Of a DNA stretch of 64,000 bases, positions 57,405 through 64,000 are shown piece by piece. Source of the stretch: Strigamia acuminata (Eukaryota > Arthropoda > Chilopoda > Geophilomorpha > Linotaeniidae); contig OX442319.1 of NCBI GenBank assembly GCA_949358305.1, forward strand, positions 8,246,001 to 8,310,000, read 5' to 3'. The stretch's first letter is position 1, and each line of letters starts with the position of its first letter. The notes beneath the pieces are model-generated. The model did no database searches. It was not told the origin of the DNA and was given only the letters and a program-made list of their open reading frames with translations. The position numbers were made by a program, and so were the translations under genes.

Positions 57405-58165
57405 AAATACACTGTTTAGGCGCTGAAATATTATTTTAGGCTTTGAAATGCACTGTTTTGATGCATAAATAATATTTATGCATCAAAACAGTGCACTGCT
57501 TATGTGCATAAATTTTATTTTAGGCTCTAAAATGCACTGCTGCACTGTTTAGGTGCCCAAATATTATTTTAGGCTCTAAAATGCACCGTTTGTGCCCAAA
57601 TATTATTTTAGGCCCTGAAATGCACTGTTTTGATGCATAAATATTATTTTAGGTTTTGAAATGCACTGTTTTGATGTATAAATATTATTTTAGGGTCTAA
57701 AGTGCACTGTTTAGGTGCCCAAATATTATTTTAAGCTCTAAAATGCACTGCTTATGTGCATAAATATTATTTTAGGCTCTAAAATGCACTGCTGCACTGT
57801 TTAGGTGCCCAAATATTATTTTAGGCTTTGAAATGCACTGCTTATGTGCATAAATATTATTTTAGGCTCTAAATGCACTGCTTAGGTGCCCAAATATTAT
57901 TTTAAGCTCTAAAATGCACTGCTTATGTGCATAAATATTATTTTAGGCTCTAAAATGCACTGCTGCACTGTTTAGGTGCCCAAATATTATTTTAGGCTCT
58001 AAAATGCACCGTTTATGTGCCCAAATATTATTTTAGGCTCTGAAATGCACTGTTTTGATGTATAAATATTATTTTAGGCTCTCAAATGCACTGTTTTGAT
58101 GCATAAATATTATTTTAGGCTCTATAATGCACTGTTTAGGTGCCCAAATATTATTTTCGGCTCTT
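57405..58165. repeat. Compound ~40-50-bp tandem array
   Basis: Units combine attttaggctctaaaatgca with ctgtttaggtgcccaaatat or ctgttttgatgcataaatat. The two second halves alternate irregularly over about 17 units. Some units carry an extra ctgcactg duplication. Confidence 0.92.
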
Positions 58166-58970
58166 GAATGTCTTTATTCAGTGCTAAAATGGTTTATTAT
58201 GACCAAAAACACACATTCAGCCGCTAAACTAAAATTTTTGGGCCGAAAAAGTGCAAAAAAATGCTTTTTTTGATTTGTTTGGGCGCTTTGATTATTCTAG
58301 TTTATCTGGCACTATGCGCGGCGTAGCCTGATGTTGAATATTGCCAAAGCTTTTATTTACCAATTTAGTTTGACAGCCTCACACAGTTGAATTTTTATTT
58401 AAAAATAAAGAATAGCGTTTATGGGCGGAGTTTCTGGCCAGACTACCTGGTTCCAGCACAGTAGGGGTCAGGAAGGGGGCAAAGGGTTGGCGAGGGGTTT
58501 AAAAGATAGTGGAAGAAGGATCCACTAATCTGTAAAAACAGTTACGAATGTTTTCTTCTGCATTTCTTATTTTCAAACATCAGCGCTTTTATTCCATGTA
58601 TTTATACAGTAAATTCACTTTAGCTGTTAAAATTACACCTGTCCTTGCAGACCACCTGTATGACGCATTCAAATCGATATAAATATATCCGTGTAAATAT
58701 TGTAAAATGTGTAAAAAAATAAATAATAAATTAAAGAATATCTTTTCCGTTTTACTACGATCACTTATCATTTAATCCGCGATTTATTTCGGAAGAAAAT
58801 GCTCGACGTTTGCTGTCAAAAAAATGGCGTCACTGTACAGTTAATCAGCTGATTGCCCAACAGGTGTCCGGCAGGTGTCCGACACGTGCCTGACCAGTGA
58901 CCACACTACAAACTGGCATTATTATCGCCTTTTGGTTTCCCACAAAACGAATTTCAATGTCAAGCACAAA
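58166..58970. other. Intergenic DNA before the next gene
   Basis: No gene or array is visible. A ggtgtccggcaggtgtccga direct repeat lies near 58862. The promoter of the gene starting at 58971 probably lies at its right end. Confidence 0.4.
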
Positions 58971-59400
58971 ATGGAGGTCGAACAAACAAAGACAAGTTTA
59001 ATTCGACGAGCATTTTTCAGGTAAAACCAAAACAATAACACATGTGGAAACAGTTTAACATTCCAAACCACACCTCCAGCACTTCCCAGAACCCGACTCA
59101 ACACCTTCCACACCCCCAAAACAGAAATAAACAAAATAAATCCCCAAAATAAATATAAAAAAAATTCCCCAAACCAAACGTTTGTTGTTGCCACGCTTGA
59201 ACCGAACACCGAACACTTCACAAAAAAGATCAAAGAACATTTGCTATTGTTCGAACCCCTATGGGATCAATTACCCCAATTTAACATCAAACGTCCAGTG
59301 GACATTGTCCCATTCAAATTCTTTCCAACCCCCACTTTGGTCCGGCAGTTGGGGACCAGGGGTGTGTGTTTAATTGGCACCACCATATTGAAAAACATTA
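58971..59400 (+). CDS. Predicted two-exon gene, unrecognised basic protein
   Basis: Exon 1 (58971-59020) encodes MEVEQTKTSLIRRAFF and ends at a GTAAAA donor in phase 2. A CCCAG acceptor about 75 bases downstream (near 59090) opens a frame of about 100 codons with no ATG, ending TGA just before an AATAAA at about 59408. The joined product is about 122 aa, Lys/Asn-rich at first, then NQTFVVATLEPNTEHFTKKI and VDIVPFKFFPTPTLVRQLG. There is no membrane segment or known motif. The long frame immediately followed by a poly(A) signal supports reality, but codon choice is only weakly protein-like at its start and a later acceptor is possible. Confidence 0.45.
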
Positions 59401-59409
59401 AAAAATGAA

Positions 59410-60512
59410 TAAATAAATTAATTAAAAATTTTGGGCTTGGTCAAGAGGGGGGGAAAAGGTGTTTGGGTTGCCACCAAGTGGGCGGGGGGTAGAGGGACCC
59501 TCAGACACATTCCTTTTTGTCCCCTGACATTTAAAAATCCTTTCCCATCCTCAAAGGGTGGGCAAACAAAGTGGGGGCTTCTTTATCTCAGCCACTTCCT
59601 GTCAACCTTGACTCCTTCAAGTTATGGTTATGTAAGATAAATAAAGAAACATTTGGATTTCATTTGGTTTTATCTGTAGATTAAAGATAATGTCATTTTG
59701 TATGAATAAACACAAACTTTCCTCGGGTGGACCGTGTGGGATGGTTCTTTGTTTGTTTATGGAGATTTTTGCTGGTTTTGTTTGGAGTGATTTGAAATAA
59801 TTTATTTGATTTATTTATTTTGGTTTTTATTCTTTGTTTTCGTAATGAATAATTAGATTTTTATGTGTGGGTTGATTTTTTGTTAGGTTTTATTCGGATT
59901 TTTTATTTTTTAGAATTATTTTTGAGGTTTTACACATCTCGCACCGTAGCCAAACGTAATTAGCCAAATTCGTCCAAATGCAAGAAAATAGTGCACGATT
60001 GGAAAATACACAAAAATGGTGTAAAACCAATGGAATCGCTGGAATTTCCGACCCCTTTAGCGTAATTGGCGTGCACATAACTAAACCAGGACGTGTTTAA
60101 CACTTTTAAATCCAGTCATTATGATAATCCGTCAATAATCCCTCGTAAGTGAATAGACCTAAAAATTCCCGCCAAAAACTGCGCGATAAAGTCCCCCAAC
60201 ATTTCGCCCATAAAGAAACCAAAACCATAATGACAAACCAAACATACACGACCAAAAAAACAACCAAGAAAACATTTATATTTTAAACTAAAACAAAATA
60301 CTGCAACATCAACTTAGGTGGTTAAAACTTAAAATACAATTCACGTAATTCAAGGTTGGCGCGCAAGAATACAAATACTATTCCGTGACGTCATCTGGTC
60401 GTTTACCCTCGCCCGGTTGTGTGTTGTCTGCTTATTTACTGACACACTGCAGGTTCGTCGCGCATCTTCGAATCCTATCTTTATCGGTCGAATTTCCAAC
60501 CAAACGTAAACA
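59410..60512. other. Intergenic, with probable Myc 5' exon at the right end
   Basis: A 69-codon G-rich frame at 59431-59640 runs into an AATAAA near 59640, but its start has no promoter or splice support. The right end shows a good donor (aaaca|gtaagt) at 60513 with no ATG before it, suitable as a non-coding first exon of the downstream Myc gene. Nothing else is recognisable. Confidence 0.45.
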
Positions 60513-61001
60513 GTAAGTACATTTCCACTTTCGTTCGCGCGCACCGGTAAAAACCAACAACCAACGGCATACCTATGGGTGGAACACCGGCCATGCTGCC
60601 GCCATGCCGCCCATTTAAATGTTGAAATGTATGTGCGCGCCCGGCAAACCCCTTTTTCATCTATTTATTCTGGTTTCCCGACCAATTTTTCACTAAAACA
60701 TAATGTCATTTACACTTTCCCACCCATTCGCACGCATTTGTTCAGCTTGCGGACGAAAAAATGCGGAAAAAAAAGCTAAATACAAAAACTACGTGTTTTG
60801 TTAGCACGGTGATACGCCCATATTCCATGCCGTACGCGCAGCACCGTGCGCCGCCGCACCAGTAGGGCGAATCACCGTCGTTAGGCTTAACGGTTTCCCG
60901 CGCTATCGCTCGAAATTTAAATTTAGCGTATGAAAACTCGATTTATTGATTTTATTATTTGAAAATTTAAATAACAAAAATTTTATTTCTTAAATTTTTA
61001 G

Positions 61002-63368
61002 ATTTAAATATTTTTTCGGGCGGTGAATTTTAAATTTTAAAACTGGAGGATTTGCTGAACGCCTGGCCCGAAGACTTCTCGGCCGACGCTTTCTCGACGA
61101 CATTCAACCCCGATGAGTTCAATAAATATTTGGAATCCGAGGATTACGAGGAGGACGATTCCGCGATTGTCCCGAATTTCATAACGCCGCCTTTATCACC
61201 AGAGGGACTGCAGGAACCGACGTGGAAAAACAATGTAAAGGCCGACATCGGCGGCGATGCAGCCGACACGCTGCTTGATTGGGCCGACTTAATAGACTGC
61301 TGCGATTCCAACGACGCCGATTGGCTCGGCGTGCCGGCCGATTTTTGTGACGATTCGAACGACAGCGAGCTCACCGCCGACTCGCTCATCGCATCGGCCG
61401 AGTTTATGAGCGATTACAATCGCAGTTATGATCTGGGGAAACACATTACGGATGACGTGACTGATTTTTATCAGAGTCTTCAGAGCTACGCAGAGAGCGA
61501 ATTGCGGGATAAAGATTGCTTTTGGAACGCTCAGTGCGCTGATTTGGAAGGAAGTGAGTGCCGACATCGCAAGCGAGATTTCTCGTTTGGTTTGGCGCCG
61601 ATCCGCTCGAGTTTTGATTCGCTGGCGCTCCACACGACGCCATCTTTCGAGTCGAATATCACCGAGTTTTTGCCAGCAGTGTTTGTAGAGCCGATACCGA
61701 TAGTGGTAGTTGATGAACTGAAAACGGTTGCTAATTATCATCCGTACTGCGATCATAATTATCACACGATTGAACCGATTGTGGCAGTTGCGGTGAAAAA
61801 GGAGTATCTTGGAATCGATACGCCGAGCGATTCAGGTGAGAGCGGGAACTGGTGGTGTTTTTTTGAATTAATTGTAATGGAGGAATCGCGGTTGTCTGTG
61901 CGGGAACGGCGGGTGTGTTTGTTTGGTTTATTTGAGGTGTTTGTCGCAGTTTTGGATGTTTTTATTTTATTTAATCTGGGAGATGGGTGTTTAATTGGAA
62001 TTTTGGTATGGGTTTTATCTAGGGATGGCTTGATTTGAAGCGGATTGAGTTAAGATTAAGATTAGGGTTAGTTTTGGTTAATCATGAGGAAATTCCTTTG
62101 GGTTTGTTTTTATTTTGAATATGTCGGCGGATTGTTGGGGGATGAGTGGACGTAGTGGATTGTAGTAGAGGTGGCCTTGTGACTATTGACCTAGATTTTT
62201 GTTTTTCAATTGGTTTGTCACGTGATGGGTTTCCGGTTGGCGGTGGGGTCGCTTTTGGTTGTTGTGGCAACTGGGTGCGGGTGTTTGATTGCTTGGGAGG
62301 GGTGACGGCTGTGGTGATAATTAACAACAAAGGAGAAAAATTAATGAGAACACTCATAAAAAAAAAAGGTTTAATGAAAAATTTAAAATGTAATGAAAAA
62401 TTCAGAAAAAATAGAAAATTTAATAAGATTCAGAGAAAAAAGAAAATTTAATGAAAAATTCATGAAACATCGAAGTTTTAAATGAAAAATTCATGACAAA
62501 TAGAAATTCTATTGAAAAATTTATGAAAAATAGAAATTCTAATGAAAAATTTATGAAAAATAGAATTTTTAATGTAAAATTCATGAAAAGTAAAAATTTC
62601 AGTGGAAATTTGATTAAAAGTAGAAAAAATATGATAAAAATACAAAAAATTGCCAACTTAATTTAATTTCTTTCTTTTCCATTCACAGACTCCGAAATCG
62701 ACGTAGTATCCGTAATAGACAGTCCAGTCCACCACCCAAAACGCCGAAAACACACATCCAACAAATTCATATCCCACTCGCCGCCACCAGCCCTCACCCA
62801 AATCCGAAAACGATCGGGAAAATCCCTCTCGTTCACTGACAAACCCCCTTCGAAAAGAGCCAAAACATACACGGAGCAAGCCCCAAATCCCCCAAATCCC
62901 TCAAAGCGCATCAAACTGACCATCAAGCGCTGCAAACGACGAACGGGCGGCAGCGAGACTAAAGACGGGCGCTACCGCGTCAAGGACAGCAGGGCGGCGA
63001 ACCAGCCGGGCATCACCGAAGAGGAGAGGAACAGGCGTCTGGACCACAACACGATGGAAAGACAACGGCGGAGGACATCGCTCCAATATTGTTCCGCACT
63101 GCGCGACGCTATTCCGTATTTCACTAAGCAGAAGATAACCAAGATGTCCAAAGTGTCGGTGCTCAAAGAGGCGGTCAAGTACATCAAAAAGTTGGAGCTC
63201 GAGGAGGCAGAGTTGGTGCGGACGAAATGTGAGTTGACGAAGGTGCACGACGATTTAATGACCAAGTTGGGACACAAGAAGAATGGAAAATGCAAAAAGC
63301 CGCAGATTTGTACGAGGAAGAGTGCGAAGAAACAAGCTAGGCGCAAATTCCAGTCCGGTTGTCAATGA
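61002..63368 (+). CDS. Myc: Myc proto-oncogene homologue (bHLH-zip transcription factor)
   Basis: Myc pairs with Max and activates growth genes through CACGTG E-boxes. Exon 2 begins after a TTTTTAG acceptor (61002) and is coding to 61835. Exon 3 is 62689-63368. The junction, in TPSDS-D-SEIDVVSV, recreates the acidic motif of insect Myc (TPSDSDEEIDVVS). Exon 2 has a Myc box I core, ITPPLSPE, about 45 residues in. Exon 3 has the basic region DHNTMERQRRR, helix-loop-helix and a short zipper (KLELEEAELVRTKCELTK). The frame opens after a TAA at 61031-61033, yet its first in-frame ATG is not until about 61406, after box I. Candidate starts are a CTG at 61043 or an unseen upstream coding exon. From the CTG the product is 490 aa. 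Confidence 0.9.
62390..62640. repeat. Minisatellite in Myc intron 2
   Basis: Units of about 27 bp, aatgaaaaatttatgaaaaa plus tagaattct, with several variants. Confidence 0.88.
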
Positions 63369-63399
63369 GGCGCGTGTTGGTGTCGTTTCACAAATGGAC

Positions 63400-63805
63400 T
63401 GGGAATTTTTTTTCGCTTTACTAGGGGGCTGGGAATTTTTTTCTGGATTCATAAGTGGGCTGGAATTTTTTTCTGGATTCATAAGTGGGCTGGGAATTTT
63501 TTTCTGGATTCATAAGTGGGCTGGAAATTTTTTTCTGGATTCATAAGTGGACTGGGAAATTTTTTCTGGATTCATAAGTGGGCTGGAAATTTTTTTCTGG
63601 ATTCATAAGTGGACTGGGAAATTTTTTCTGGATTCATAAGTGGGCTGGGAAATTTTTTCTGGATTCATAAGTGGGCTGGGAATTTTTTTCTGGATTCATA
63701 AGTGGGCTGGGAATTTTTTTCTGGGTTCATAAGTGGGCTGGGAAATATTTTCTGGATTCATAAGTGGGCTGGGAATTTTTTTCTGGATTCATAAGTGGGC
63801 TGGGA
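63400..63805. repeat. 29-bp tandem array just downstream of the Myc stop
   Basis: About thirteen units of ttctggattcataagtgggc followed by tgggaattttt. Copies are very similar to each other, implying recent expansion. It starts about 30 bases after the Myc stop codon, so it is probably in the 3' UTR. Confidence 0.93.
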
Positions 63806-64000
63806 ATTTGGTGCTTATGGCTTGGAAATAATGTATACGAGGTTTAGTACGTTTTGTGTGTTAAAAGTTGTCGAGTTGTGTGTAATTTAAGCGGGGAGGC
63901 CGGCAATATTTGTAAATCGCTGAGTTTATCGTGATTTATGGAGGTTTTAATAAGATTTAAAGGATTTTTAAATCATGTTTATGTCGGCTTTCTTCGAGTT

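Noticed and set aside
59431-59640. Plus-strand 69-codon ORF before an AATAAA
   Set aside because: Composition is driven by G-runs, the start has no support, and it may be 3' UTR of the preceding predicted gene.
1-64000. tRNA, rRNA or snRNA genes
   Set aside because: I looked for tRNA B-box-like ggttcgaatcc words and snRNA cores and saw no convincing case; a covariance-model search would be decisive.

Overview
The window is eukaryotic and, from gene content and gene structure, an arthropod, most likely an insect. The evidence is a transgelin/calponin gene of the insect Mp20 type, a short Myc with the insect-style acidic motif, many short GT-AG introns, TATA/TCAGTT core promoters, and several families of small TA-flanked inverted-repeat elements. 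A lineage-specific repeat-protein pseudogene reminds me of a large family in darkling beetles, but that is from memory and unverified. DNA is AT-rich (my impression is about one third GC), with GC-richer coding exons.

Layout. 58-21514 (-) is an axonemal dynein heavy chain of the outer-arm beta type. I can join 32 exons in one continuous frame of 3395 codons; the last ~1000 residues run off the left edge. Its introns hold long ~20-bp minisatellites, three inverted-repeat elements, and an antisense retroelement-like ORF with a retropepsin motif (3308-4204). 22732-25488 (+) is a muscle calponin gene with three alternative first exons. 26788-28423 (-) is a FAM161-like centrosomal/ciliary gene. 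28748-29191 (+) is a single-exon unknown gene with a textbook core promoter. 30024-30932 (+) is a GC-rich unknown gene for a disordered, basic protein. 33690-40271 (-) is a complete 22-exon FGAM synthase (purine synthesis, 1319 aa). 41481-42070 holds scrambled DDX23 fragments. 42427-43896 (-) is a frameshifted gene for a ~48-residue helical-repeat protein. 46479-47257 (-) holds two small unrecognised genes. 49699-51621 (-) is an MFSD6-like transporter, divergent from TRIT1 (tRNA isopentenyltransferase, 51924-54987, +). 55646-56200 (+) is a damaged leucine-rich-repeat gene. 58971-59400 (+) is a two-exon unknown gene. 61002-63368 (+) is Myc.

Functional links are loose. Dynein and FAM161 both belong to cilia/flagella, which in an insect means sperm tails and sensory neurons. 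Myc and purine synthesis are both growth-related. Otherwise this looks like ordinary gene-dense sequence.

The most unusual property is structural. At least eighteen independent tandem arrays fill introns and gaps. Most share one design: a unit of about 20 bp with one A-run and one T-run half a unit apart, so runs recur about once per helical turn. Some arrays share units across genes and in opposite orientation, which suggests dispersal. All exon joins were made by eye from GT-AG sites and reading-frame continuity; no transcript evidence was available.
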